DNA of 64,000 nt from Acidovorax sp. DW039 (GTDB lineage Bacteria > Pseudomonadota > Gammaproteobacteria > Burkholderiales > Burkholderiaceae_C), in assembly GCF_037101375.1 (NCBI RefSeq), contig NZ_AP029019.1, positions 2,666,001 through 2,730,000 of the forward strand. Direction: 5' to 3'. This document shows positions 46,761 to 54,510 of this stretch, piece by piece. The translations under genes and the position numbers were made by a program. The number at the start of each line of letters is the position of its first letter. The first letter of the stretch is position 1. Under the pieces are notes generated by a model. The model was not told the DNA's origin. It saw only the letters and a list, made by a program, of their open reading frames with translations, and ran no database searches.

Positions 46761-47399
46761 TCACCGCATGCCCTGCAATGCCTCCAGCGCCACATGCTGC
46801 AGCAGCATGATGGTTTTGCCGTCCTCAATGGTGCCTGCGCGAATGCCCGCCAGCGCTTCACTCAGTGGCATTTCGATGACTTCAATGTCTTCGCCTTCAC
46901 TCGCCAACCCGCCGCCCGCTTGAACAAGGTCTGCCGCTTCGTAGTCGGCCACAAAGAAGTGCAGTTTCTCGGTGACAGAGCCCGGGCTCATATAGGCCTC
47001 AAACACCTTGCGGGGAGCGCGGATGCGGTAGCCCGTCTCTTCCTCCACCTCGCGCCGTATGCAGGTCTGCGGGTCTTCCCCATCCAGCAAGCCCGCACAT
47101 GCCTCCAGCAAAAAGCCATCGGCGCAACCATTGATGAATGCGGGCAGGCGAAACTGCCGTGTGAGCACCACCGTGCTGCGCCTCGGGTTGTAAAGCAATA
47201 GCGTGGCCCCGTTACCCCGGTCATACGCCTCGCGGCTCATGCGCTGCCACTGGCCATCACGGCGACGCAGTTCCAACGTGACTTTGCGCAGCACATACCA
47301 ATTGTTGGACAGCAACTGCACATCCAGCAGGCGCACATGGTCTGCCTGGGCATGGATGGAAGCGGGCTGTGGGCGGCCTTGGGCATGGGTATCAAGCAT
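46761..47399 (-). CDS. nudK: GDP-mannose pyrophosphatase, Nudix family
   Basis: 212 residues. The Nudix box spans about 103-125 (G...E...REVEEETG). Upstream is the NudK-type ADP-ribose-pyrophosphatase-like N-domain: LLSNNWYVLRKVTLE, then LLLYNPRRSTVVLTRQFRLPAF and the FLLEACAGLLD stretch. Expected to hydrolyse GDP-mannose or related sugar nucleotides. ATG at 47399 is chosen; a TTG at 47420 is in frame. Divergent from the DeoR-type gene. Confidence 0.87.
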   Translation of the reverse strand: MLDTHAQGRPQPASIHAQADHVRLLDVQLLSNNWYVLRKVTLELRRRDGQWQRMSREAYDRGNGATLLLYNPRRSTVVLTRQFRLPAFINGCADGFLLEACAGLLDGEDPQTCIRREVEEETGYRIRAPRKVFEAYMSPGSVTEKLHFFVADYEAADLVQAGGGLASEGEDIEVIEMPLSEALAGIRAGTIEDGKTIMLLQHVALEALQGMR

Positions 47400-47421
47400 T
47401 GCGACTCCGACGGCATTCAAC

Positions 47422-47456
47422 GTGCAATATCATGCACTTTCAAATATATTCGTGCA
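47422..47456. promoter_or_regulatory. GTGCA repeats in the nudK/DeoR spacer
   Basis: GTGCA, six bases, TGCAC form an inverted pair (47422-47437) and a third GTGCA follows at 47452. Two half-sites share the longer word CGTGCAAT. Likely operator of the DeoR-type regulator, placed to act on both genes. Confidence 0.55.
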
Positions 47457-47494
47457 ATCTGTTTTGATGCTCAAAAATTCAGAAAGCCAACGCC

Positions 47495-48253
47495 ATGCTC
47501 ACCACCCAGCGCAAGCAGCTCATCCTTCAACGCCTGCGGCAGGACGGCCAGATCGTGGCCAAGGCCCTGAGCGAAGAGCTTGGAATCTCTGAAGACACGG
47601 TGCGCCGCGACCTGCGTGAACTGGCCGCCGAAGGACGGCTGCAGCGCGTGCACGGCGGTGCGTTGCCCGCCTCTGCCGCCACCGCAGACCTGCAGGTGCG
47701 CGCAGCTTTGGCCCCTGACGAAAAAAAGGCCCTGGGCCGCGCAGGCGCTGCCCTCATTCAGCCAGGTCAGGTGGTCATCATGGACGGCGGCACCACATCG
47801 CTGCAGGTGGTGCAACACCTGCCGCTCACCTTGCATGCCACGGTGGTCACCCACAGCCCCACCATCGCCGTGGCACTGGCGGGCCACACGCAGATCGAGG
47901 TGCTGATGCTGGGCGGCCGCCTGTTTCGCCATTCCATGGTGAACGTAGGGGCCAGCGTGATAGAAGCCGCAGCCTGGCTGCACGCAGACCTGTACCTGAT
48001 GGGGGTGACGGGCGTGCACGCCCAGGTGGGCTTGAGCACGGGCGACTTTGAAGAGGCCGCAGTCAAACGGGCACTGCACCAGCGTGCGGCAGAAACTGTG
48101 GTGCTGGCATCCGCAGACAAGCTGGGTGCGGCTTCGCCGTTCACCATTGCCCCCTTGCGCGACATAGCAGCCTTGGTGGTGCCTGCCTCTACACCAGCCC
48201 CTTTGCGCAAGAAGCTGCAGGCGGGCGGCGTCAAAGTGAGCGTCGCTGCCTGA
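47495..48253 (+). CDS. DeoR/GlpR-family transcriptional repressor
   Basis: 252 residues. N-terminal DeoR helix-turn-helix at about 18-47 (VAKALSEELGISEDTVRRDL) followed by RVHGGAL. The C-terminal sugar-phosphate-sensing domain has the family motifs IMDGGTTSLQV, VVTHSPTIAVAL, VLMLGGRL and ASADKLGAASPF. Effector unknown; a phosphorylated sugar is typical. Divergent from nudK. Confidence 0.92.
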   Translation: MLTTQRKQLILQRLRQDGQIVAKALSEELGISEDTVRRDLRELAAEGRLQRVHGGALPASAATADLQVRAALAPDEKKALGRAGAALIQPGQVVIMDGGTTSLQVVQHLPLTLHATVVTHSPTIAVALAGHTQIEVLMLGGRLFRHSMVNVGASVIEAAAWLHADLYLMGVTGVHAQVGLSTGDFEEAAVKRALHQRAAETVVLASADKLGAASPFTIAPLRDIAALVVPASTPAPLRKKLQAGGVKVSVAA

Positions 48254-48407
48254 TCAGGTCGCCTTAGCCCAGGACTTTGGCGCAGCGGGCTACCGTATCA
48301 ACGCAATCCCAGCCGCGCCCTCTAGCAGCCAGGCCGCTTCAGTCGGGTTGGGTCAGCATGGAGGGTTTTGAGGGAGACTACTCGGGTGGATGAAGTGAGT
48401 TTTTTGG

Positions 48408-48435
48408 GGGGAGCAAAAAGCAAGACCTGACCCCA
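48408..48435. repeat. Left inverted repeat flanking the toxin/immunity remnant
   Basis: Its core GCAAGACCTGACCCCA (48420-48435) is the exact reverse complement of 48922-48937; the match extends imperfectly outward over about 28 bases. The word GACCTGACCCC recurs in REP-type elements of proteobacteria. Confidence 0.75.
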
Positions 48436-48549
48436 TCTATTCCGTTCAAATACGGCGTGACCGAGTGGGGCAGCGTCACGCGTTACGGTACCCAATGGAT
48501 CAGCAATCCAGCCGGCATGACGCCCCGAATCCAATGGCGTGGCAAATGA
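48430..48549 (+). pseudogene. Truncated toxin-like protein, C-terminal end only
   Basis: An open frame without start codon begins at the repeat edge and ends with TGA at 48547-48549. It encodes about 38 residues including PFKYGVTEWGSVTRYG and NPAGMTPRIQWRGK. Short aromatic/basic ends of this kind are typical of polymorphic-toxin C-termini, and the KYGVT...RY spacing recalls URI-like nuclease toxins, but the piece is too small to assign. The sequence upstream of the repeat does not continue it. A small gene of immunity size follows 14 bases later. Confidence 0.5.
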
Positions 48550-48562
48550 CGGAGTAAATGCA

Positions 48563-48883
48563 ATGAGCCGAGCGAAATTCTACGAAGTGATGCGCAGGTT
48601 TGAAGAAAGCCTGATTGGCGTGACAGGTCGCGCAATGCTTCCCCAGGAAGATGAGCTGATCAGTCCGGAAGACGATCGAGAGCGTTGCGCCAAGGCGCTG
48701 GATGCCTTGAGCGCGGTGTGGATGCTGGATCCGCGAGATCTGATGAAGCTGCAGGAGCTGACCCGGCGGTGCTTGGAACTGCTGGCGCAAGGGGATGTCA
48801 ATGCTGCACTCTTTGCAGCCAAGGACGTGGAGCTGCACTTGATCGAAGTTCGGGAGCGAGCGCGAACAGCCAAGGAGAAATGA
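48563..48883 (+). CDS. Small helical protein, putative immunity protein
   Basis: 106 residues from the ATG with GGAG eight bases before. All-helical, acidic, no membrane segment and no signal peptide; segments AKFYEVMRRFEESLIGVTGR and LDPRDLMKLQELTRRCLELL can be seen. No family recognised. Position directly behind the tail of a toxin-like frame and inside inverted repeats suggests a leftover immunity gene; the evidence is positional only. Confidence 0.6.
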   Translation: MSRAKFYEVMRRFEESLIGVTGRAMLPQEDELISPEDDRERCAKALDALSAVWMLDPRDLMKLQELTRRCLELLAQGDVNAALFAAKDVELHLIEVRERARTAKEK

Positions 48884-48896
48884 ACTGATTGGCCGG

Positions 48897-48930
48897 GAAA
48901 GCGCTGGGGTCAGGAAAGCGCTGGGGTCAG
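48897..48930 (+). repeat. Tandem 17-base repeat
   Basis: GAAAGCGCTGGGGTCAG occurs twice back to back just after the putative immunity gene. Its last bases join the right inverted repeat. Confidence 0.85.
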
Positions 48931-48950
48931 GTCTTGCATCTTGCCCCCAA
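48922..48950. repeat. Right inverted repeat flanking the toxin/immunity remnant
   Basis: TGGGGTCAGGTCTTGC is the exact reverse complement of 48420-48435; outward the sides stay similar (TTGC and CCCC words). Confidence 0.75.
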
Positions 48951-48969
48951 GCGCTCTTTCCCCTTAAGC

Positions 48970-49025
48970 CAAATCAGGCTCTAGAGCTTACCCATCAAGC
49001 GTAGGTAGCTATGATTTGAATAGCA
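48970..49025 (-). repeat. Diverged copy of the dispersed repeat
   Basis: Contains AGAGCTTACCCATCAAGCGT and AGGTAGCTATGATTTGAATAGC, behind the 3' end of the LysR gene. Confidence 0.5.
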
Positions 49026-49053
49026 CCAGATGCCTTTCGGCTTCATGGGCCGA

Positions 49054-50022
49054 TCAAGACTGGCCCAAGGGGCTGGCTCGCCCCATTTGCCCCGCCGTGT
49101 GCAAGCTGTTTACCAGCGCAGCCGCAAACCCTGAAAGCGTGGCCCCTTTGCGTGTGCAGATCTGCAAGTCGCGCTGGGCCCAGGGCTCATCCATGGCAAT
49201 GATGGCGGGGGAATCGCTCAAGCCTGCCGCAGGCACGGCACCACGCGGTACCAGGCCGATGCCGACGCCAGCGCCCACCATGCGGCATACCGCATCGAAG
49301 CTGCGCACCTGGATGCGCACGTCCAGATGCTTGCCCAACGACGCCGCCATGTTGGTGGTGAAGGTGTGGATGGCCGAGCCCGCATGGAGCATTACGAATG
49401 GATGGGACAGCACCTCGGCAAACGTCACCGAGGCCCGCGCGGCCAGCGCATGGTGGCGGGGAACGATGAGCACCAGCCTGTCCTGGCGGTAAGGCACAGT
49501 CTCCACACCAGCACCTGCCCCGGCACCCCCACTTGCCGGTGCACCACTTGCAGCACCTGGGGCGGCGCTGCTATCGGCCATCACCCCCACATCCACTTCA
49601 CCACTGGCCACCGCCAGGGCAATTTCGGCGCTGGTGCGCTCTTCCAGGCTGACGCTGACTTGCGGGTTCTGGCGCAGAAAATCCGCCAGATCCGTGGGCA
49701 GAAAGGTGTGCGTGGCATGTGTGTTGGCCCATACGCTCACATGCCCCCGGATTCCTGAAGCGAAGGGCTGGAGGTTGGCATGCATTTGCTCGATCCGCGC
49801 AAAGACTTCGCGGGCGTTGCGCAGCAGCGTCTCTCCTGCAGGGGTCAGCGCCAAGCCCCGCGTCTGCCGGTCAAACAAGGGGGTGTTCAGCGCATCTTCC
49901 AGCCTGCGCAGGCGGTGGCTGGCCGATGAAGGGGCCAGGCAGGCGCGCGCGGCCCCGCGGGTCAGGTTGCGCTCTTCTGCCATGGCGATGAACAGGCGCA
50001 AGTCAATCAGGTCGTAGTTCAC
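49054..50022 (-). CDS. LysR-family transcriptional regulator
   Basis: 322 residues from the GTG at 50022 (NYDLIDLRLFIAMAEE), where LysR homology starts; the frame is open upstream with no similarity. Helix-turn-helix LTRGAARACLAPSSASHRLR. The effector domain contains an unusual Gly/Ala/Ser-rich run of about 20 residues (APGAASGAPASGGAGAG) between DVGVMAD and VETVPYR. Divergent from the EamA exporter gene, a common arrangement in which the regulator controls the transporter. Confidence 0.88.
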   Translation of the reverse strand: MNYDLIDLRLFIAMAEERNLTRGAARACLAPSSASHRLRRLEDALNTPLFDRQTRGLALTPAGETLLRNAREVFARIEQMHANLQPFASGIRGHVSVWANTHATHTFLPTDLADFLRQNPQVSVSLEERTSAEIALAVASGEVDVGVMADSSAAPGAASGAPASGGAGAGAGVETVPYRQDRLVLIVPRHHALAARASVTFAEVLSHPFVMLHAGSAIHTFTTNMAASLGKHLDVRIQVRSFDAVCRMVGAGVGIGLVPRGAVPAAGLSDSPAIIAMDEPWAQRDLQICTRKGATLSGFAAALVNSLHTAGQMGRASPLGQS

Positions 50023-50228
50023 GGAATGGAGGATCTGGCAGGGAACTTGGCAGGAGAGGTGGTGCAGCGGCAGGCACCACACCACCCTATCGTTCGTTTT
50101 ACACGAACGCACTCTTGGGCAATGGGCAATTGTGCGGCAAGCCCGCAGCCTTGAAGATGGCACTTGGCAGGTATGCAAAGCATTCGCCTTTCAGAAACAC
50201 AACAACCCCGAGTCGGGTTCTATTTTTT

Positions 50229-51143
50229 ATGCCCTGGAAACACTGGCCACCCGAGCGCATCGGTTGGTGTCTTGCGCTGCAGGCAGCCGCTGGTTTTTCG
50301 TTCAAAGCTATTTTTGTGAAGCTGGCCTATGCCGTACCTCAGGCCACATCGGTCGACTCCGTCACCCTGCTGGCCCTGCGCATGCTGTTTTCTTTGCCGG
50401 TGTTTGCCTGGGTGGGCTTGCGAGCCAGCCGTGACTTGCCACCCCTTTCATCGCGTGAATGGATTTGGGTGGGGGCGCTGGGCTTGCTGGGGTACTACGG
50501 AGCCAGCATCCTGGACTTCATCGGGCTGCGCTACATCACCGCCAGCCTGGAGCGCCTGATCCTCTTCACCTACCCTACCCTGACACTGCTCATTGGCGTG
50601 GCCTTCATGGGCAAAACCGCGTCGCGACGGGAGCTGGGGGCGCTGGTATTTACCTACGCCGGTATTGGCCTGGCATTTGCGCACGACCTGCAGATCGCCG
50701 GTGACACGCAAACCGTGTTGATCGGCGCAGCATTTGTGATGGCTTCGTCGGTGTCTTACGCCTTCTACCAGGCGGGTAGCGAGACCGCCATACGCAGGCT
50801 GGGTGCAGCGCGCTTTACGGCGCTGGCCATGCTGGTGTCCACCCTGGCCACCCTGCTCCACTTTGCGGCAAGCCAGCCACTGCACACCCTGGCCCAACCT
50901 GCGGCGGTGTATCTGTATGCACTGGGCATGGCCGTGTTCTCGACCGTACTTCCGGTGTTCATGACCTCCGCGGCCATACGGCGCATCGGTTCTGCGCGGA
51001 CGGCGCTGATTGGCACCCTGGGGCCCATGCTCACCATCCTGTTCGGCGTCTGGCTGCTGGATGAGCCTTTGTCGCTGTGGCAACTCTCGGGGGCAGGTCT
51101 GGTTCTGGCGGGGGTCCTGCTCATCAGCAGGATGAAAGCCTGA
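50229..51143 (+). CDS. EamA/DMT-family transporter
   Basis: 304 residues with ten predicted transmembrane helices in two EamA repeats; GYYGASILDFIGLRYITASLERL in the first and PVFMTSAAIRRIGSARTALIG in the second are family-like. Exports small metabolites such as amino acids or sugars; substrate unknown. ATG 50229 chosen as start because the hydrophobic core begins 20 residues later; upstream in-frame Met codons add a non-conserved basic stretch. Confidence 0.9.
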   Translation: MPWKHWPPERIGWCLALQAAAGFSFKAIFVKLAYAVPQATSVDSVTLLALRMLFSLPVFAWVGLRASRDLPPLSSREWIWVGALGLLGYYGASILDFIGLRYITASLERLILFTYPTLTLLIGVAFMGKTASRRELGALVFTYAGIGLAFAHDLQIAGDTQTVLIGAAFVMASSVSYAFYQAGSETAIRRLGAARFTALAMLVSTLATLLHFAASQPLHTLAQPAAVYLYALGMAVFSTVLPVFMTSAAIRRIGSARTALIGTLGPMLTILFGVWLLDEPLSLWQLSGAGLVLAGVLLISRMKA

Positions 51144-51150
51144 ATGCGCC

Positions 51151-51198
51151 CTAGCGCCCACGACATCAGCGCAACCAGCTATCAAAAATGGAGCACTT
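51151..51198 (+). repeat. Dispersed Comamonadaceae repeat copy
   Basis: Contains CTAGCGCCCACGACATCAGC and GCAACCAGCTATCAAAAATG, between the EamA gene and the convergent AAA ATPase gene. Confidence 0.65.
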
Positions 51199-52351
51199 AT
51201 GCCGATGGACGCAGCAACCTGCGCCGCTCCAGCCACACCTTGCGCACAAACGGGTCGGCCACGGTGTAGATGCCGTGGCCTGGGCGGGCGATGAGGTTGG
51301 CGCTGATCATTTTTTCGGCCAGCTTTTGCACCTGCGATGTGGGCACCTTGCCCCCCGTGCGGGCGATGTAGCTGGCCATGGCTTCTTCGCCAAACAGGCC
51401 CGATACGCCGGTTTCGCTGCCCTGGGCAATGAAGTCGAACACTGCTTGGCCCAGCTCGCCAAACTCTTCAATGGCGCGCAGTTCCACATCGGCGGCGGCC
51501 GACGCCAGCGTGGCGCAGATGATGGGAAACGCCTGGTCTGCCGGGGCCTGGGCGCTTTGCAGCTGTACCAGGGCCTTGAGCATTTCCTCGGGCCGGTGGC
51601 CCAGCGACTGAAAACCGGCCCAAGCCACATCGGCGCTGGGCAGCACCACGCCGGGGCTGCTGGCAATGCGCTGCAGTTGCCACTGCACAAAGTCTTGTCC
51701 CAGGGGTTCGTAGGCCGTAGTCAGAGCGCCGGTAAAGGGCTGCGAGTGGCGCGTGGCCATGTCGGTGATGAGCGACTTGTGCGAGCCCGTGCCCAAAAAC
51801 AGAAAGTACCCTGGCGTGCCCGGCTGGGCGTTGACGGCATCACGCGCCGCCTTGAGGGCGTGCAGCAGGCTGGTGCCGTCTTCGGTGCCCAAGGCCTGCT
51901 GCACTTCGTCCACGATCAGCACCACATCCACCTTGGCTTTGGCCACCAGCTCTGAAAAAGCCTGCGCCAGCGTGGTGCCCCCCGGCGTGCCCAAATGCTC
52001 CACCTGAAAGCCCAGCGTGATGCCCGCCGCGCCCAGGTTCAGCCCCTTGAAGCGCTGCAGCAGGCCTGAGCCCGGGGTTTGCATTTGCGCCAGCGTGGCG
52101 CGCACGGCCTCCAGCACCAGCGCGGCCGGGCTCTTGCTGCGGTCGGCCCACAGGTCCACGTAGATCACCAGCGCCCCCCGCGCCTCCAGCGCAGGCACCA
52201 GGTCTTGCCGCAAAAACGTGGTTTTGCCCACCCGGCGTATGCCCGACAGCAACACGCCCGAGCGCACATTCATGTGCAGCGGCGACGGCTGCAGCAGCTG
52301 CTGGGCCATCTGCTCGGCGTAGGCGGTGCGGTGGAAAACATCTGGGGTCAT
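51197..52351 (-). CDS. AAA-type ATPase
   Basis: 384 residues. Walker A GIRRVGKTT at 37-45, Walker B VDVVLIVDEVQ with D148-E149, sensor-like FLGTGSHKS, and a C-terminal winged-helix-like part ending FVRKVWLERRRLL. It resembles the small ATPase-plus-winged-helix proteins of the STAND/archaeal-ATPase-like group; such genes often belong to mobile or defence loci, but no partner is recognised here. A GAGG ribosome site precedes the ATG. The upstream region carries TTATCC/GGATAA repeats. Confidence 0.85.
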   Translation of the reverse strand: MTPDVFHRTAYAEQMAQQLLQPSPLHMNVRSGVLLSGIRRVGKTTFLRQDLVPALEARGALVIYVDLWADRSKSPAALVLEAVRATLAQMQTPGSGLLQRFKGLNLGAAGITLGFQVEHLGTPGGTTLAQAFSELVAKAKVDVVLIVDEVQQALGTEDGTSLLHALKAARDAVNAQPGTPGYFLFLGTGSHKSLITDMATRHSQPFTGALTTAYEPLGQDFVQWQLQRIASSPGVVLPSADVAWAGFQSLGHRPEEMLKALVQLQSAQAPADQAFPIICATLASAAADVELRAIEEFGELGQAVFDFIAQGSETGVSGLFGEEAMASYIARTGGKVPTSQVQKLAEKMISANLIARPGHGIYTVADPFVRKVWLERRRLLRPSA

Positions 52352-52363
52352 GGTTACCTCATC

Positions 52364-52398
52364 TTATCCGAACAGGGTTAATTATCCATTTTGGATAA
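52364..52398. promoter_or_regulatory. TTATCC palindrome upstream of the AAA ATPase
   Basis: TTATCC, five bases, GGATAA (52382-52398) is a perfect inverted repeat and a further TTATCC lies at 52364-52369. All within 50 bases of the ATPase start in AT-rich DNA. Possible operator. Confidence 0.55.
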
Positions 52399-52433
52399 AA
52401 ACAGATAAATACCTTGCTTCGTCCATTCGGGCA

Positions 52434-52457
52434 TAAAAAAGCCCGCACTGTGCGGGC
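52434..52457 (-). terminator. Rho-independent terminator of the aspartate kinase gene
   Basis: GCCCGCA and TGCGGGC form a seven-base GC-rich stem around three bases, followed in the minus direction by a run of seven T's. It stands 21 bases behind the stop. Confidence 0.88.
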
Positions 52458-52478
52458 CATGAGGAGCGCGGCTGTGTA

Positions 52479-53900
52479 TCAGACGCGGGGCACTGGCGTG
52501 CCAGAGTTGACGCACAGGGCCATGTTCAGCGCCTTGATGGCGGTCTTGTAGTCCTCGCGCTCAATCACGAACTGCATGTTCACCTGGCGCAGGGTTTGCG
52601 ATACGCAGTTGACGTTGACCTGCGCGTCGGCCAGCGCCTGGGCCGCCTTGGCCAGCACGCCGGGGATGCCGATGTTGGAGCCAATGGTGCAGACGATGGC
52701 GCTGGGCTTGATGGTGACGACCTGGTAGGCCTCTTGCAGCTCTTCCACCAGTGCGGGGGTCACCTGGTTGTCCCACACCAGGTGGGCGATGGAGTTGGCG
52801 TTGGTGGCCTTGAGGATGTAGCTCACGTTGTGCTTGCAGAACACGTTCATCAGGCCTGCATCAAAGCCCACGGTGCCCACCATGCTGGGGTCATGAATCT
52901 CGATCAAGGTCACCTTGTCGGTGCCCGTCACGATCTCCACGCGCGCGCGCTCGCCCACAAAGTCCTTGGTGATGAGCGTGCCGGGGTGGTCGGGCTCAAA
53001 GGTGTTTTTCAGGCGGATCGGGATGCCTGCCAGTTCCATGGGCTTGGCGGCCTTGGGGTGGATGGCTTCCATGCCCACATCGGCCAGTTGGTCGGCCACG
53101 TCGTAATTGGTGGCGCCCACGACGATGGCGTTTTCCAGGCCGACGAGGTTGGGGTCTGCGGACGAGAGGTGGAATTCCTTGTGGATCACAGCCTCGGCGG
53201 GGCGCACTTCCACGGCAATCTTGCTGAAGGTGACTTCGGAGTAGCCACGGTCAAACTCGCGCATGATGCCTTCGGTGCCCTTGGTGTAGCCCGTGGCCAC
53301 CACCACCTTGTCGGAGAGGTCCAGGCCCTTGAAGCTGTGGGCGATGCGCTCGTCAATCGTCCAGGCTTCGTTGTCGTCAAAGCCAGCCAGATCCATCAGC
53401 ATGGCGTTGACGCCATTGGCTTTGAGGATCTCGACCGAGTTGAACGCGCTGTGCGATTCGCCAATGGAGGCCAGCACCTCGCGGGCTGCCAGCAGCACAT
53501 CCTTGCGGCTCAGGTAGCCGCTGGCCAGCACGTGGTGCATGGCACCCAGGTATTCACGGGCCTGGGCAATGCGCTGGTCGATGAAGGCATCGGCCACATC
53601 CAGTGGCAGGCCCAGATCAGCGTAACCGGCGTTGAGCTTTTTGAGGCTGGTGGCCAGCTGGGCCAGCGCATCCTGGTAGCCCTTGCCTTCAGCGAACAGG
53701 GCGTAAATACCGCGCTCACCCGTCTTCTTGTGCTCCAGCAACTGGTTTGTCACGCCCGAGTAGGCAGACACCACGTAAATGCGGCCATAAATGCGTTTGG
53801 GGTCGTGCAGCACGATATGGCGCAGCACATCGCCAAAGGCAGTCATGGAAGTGCCGCCGATTTTCTCGACAGAGATCTTGGAGGAGTTGACGTCTGACAT
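52479..53900 (-). CDS. Aspartate kinase, Ask_Ect-like
   Basis: 473 residues from the ATG MSDVNSSK. The start ISVEKIGGTSMTAFGDVL, then YVVSAYSGVTNQLLEHKKTGE and the kinase core, match the divergent aspartate kinases that accompany ectoine genes (Ask_Ect) more than ordinary LysC. The C-terminal half has two ACT domains (about 320-460). No ectABC genes are in the window, so the role may be in lysine/threonine supply or the ectoine genes lie elsewhere. The upstream part of the frame to 53984 is not conserved. A terminator follows. Confidence 0.88.
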   Translation of the reverse strand: MSDVNSSKISVEKIGGTSMTAFGDVLRHIVLHDPKRIYGRIYVVSAYSGVTNQLLEHKKTGERGIYALFAEGKGYQDALAQLATSLKKLNAGYADLGLPLDVADAFIDQRIAQAREYLGAMHHVLASGYLSRKDVLLAAREVLASIGESHSAFNSVEILKANGVNAMLMDLAGFDDNEAWTIDERIAHSFKGLDLSDKVVVATGYTKGTEGIMREFDRGYSEVTFSKIAVEVRPAEAVIHKEFHLSSADPNLVGLENAIVVGATNYDVADQLADVGMEAIHPKAAKPMELAGIPIRLKNTFEPDHPGTLITKDFVGERARVEIVTGTDKVTLIEIHDPSMVGTVGFDAGLMNVFCKHNVSYILKATNANSIAHLVWDNQVTPALVEELQEAYQVVTIKPSAIVCTIGSNIGIPGVLAKAAQALADAQVNVNCVSQTLRQVNMQFVIEREDYKTAIKALNMALCVNSGTPVPRV

Positions 53901-54067
53901 GGACAGGCTCAGGGGAGCAAAAGGGTTAGAAGGCCGTAGGGGCGCTGCTCCGCGGGCGGCGAGAGCAAGCCCTCTATTTTCCACGACTTTTGAACGGGTC
54001 TTTGCAGAGCACGCGGCGCCTTGGCTATGGGCACCGAGGCAGGGGGCTGACAGGCCTGAATGAAAGC

Positions 54068-54301
54068 CTATCGGTCAGGCATACGAGATGGAGTCGCCTC
54101 GCCCTCTTGGGGAGGTGATGAAGGCTCAGATTCAGCCCCCAGGCCCCATTCTTCCCAATCGTCGCCAAACAGCTCCGCCGGGTGCTGGGTGCGGTCAGAT
54201 CCATTGCCGCAGCGCATGTCCTTGGCCGGGCAGTAGAGATTGCAGCCCCAACATATCCGCTCGGGATGGGCGGGAGCTTTTGGAAACTTCTTGACGGCCA
54301 T
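54068..54301 (-). CDS. DUF3079 domain protein
   Basis: 77 residues: MAVKKFPKAPAHPERICWGC, then NLYCPAKDMRCGNGSDRTQHPAELFGDDW. The four cysteines (CWGC, YCPA, RCGN) probably bind a metal ion. DUF3079 is a small widely conserved proteobacterial family without known role. The tail after residue 50 is acidic and not conserved. It stands alone between the aspartate kinase and the divergent SWIM gene. Confidence 0.88.
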   Translation of the reverse strand: MAVKKFPKAPAHPERICWGCNLYCPAKDMRCGNGSDRTQHPAELFGDDWEEWGLGAESEPSSPPQEGEATPSRMPDR

Positions 54302-54510
54302 GGTGAGGTTCGGGCGTTCAGGTCACGACACACGCACTGTTGGGCGGAATCGACCGTCCGGCGATGGATTGCATTTTTCGAATGCAATCCATTTTGCCGA
54401 GGTTGATGGACATCGAAACATCGTTGAGCCACAAGCATGATCTGGGTCATCCGATGGTCAGATGGACGCCGCACAGGACCAGCCGTCGGTTTGTAGTCAA
54501 TGTGTAGACA

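Noticed and set aside
52596..53897. 433-codon plus-strand frame opposite the aspartate kinase gene
   Set aside because: It is the antisense shadow of a gene with clear kinase and ACT motifs and shows no family features.
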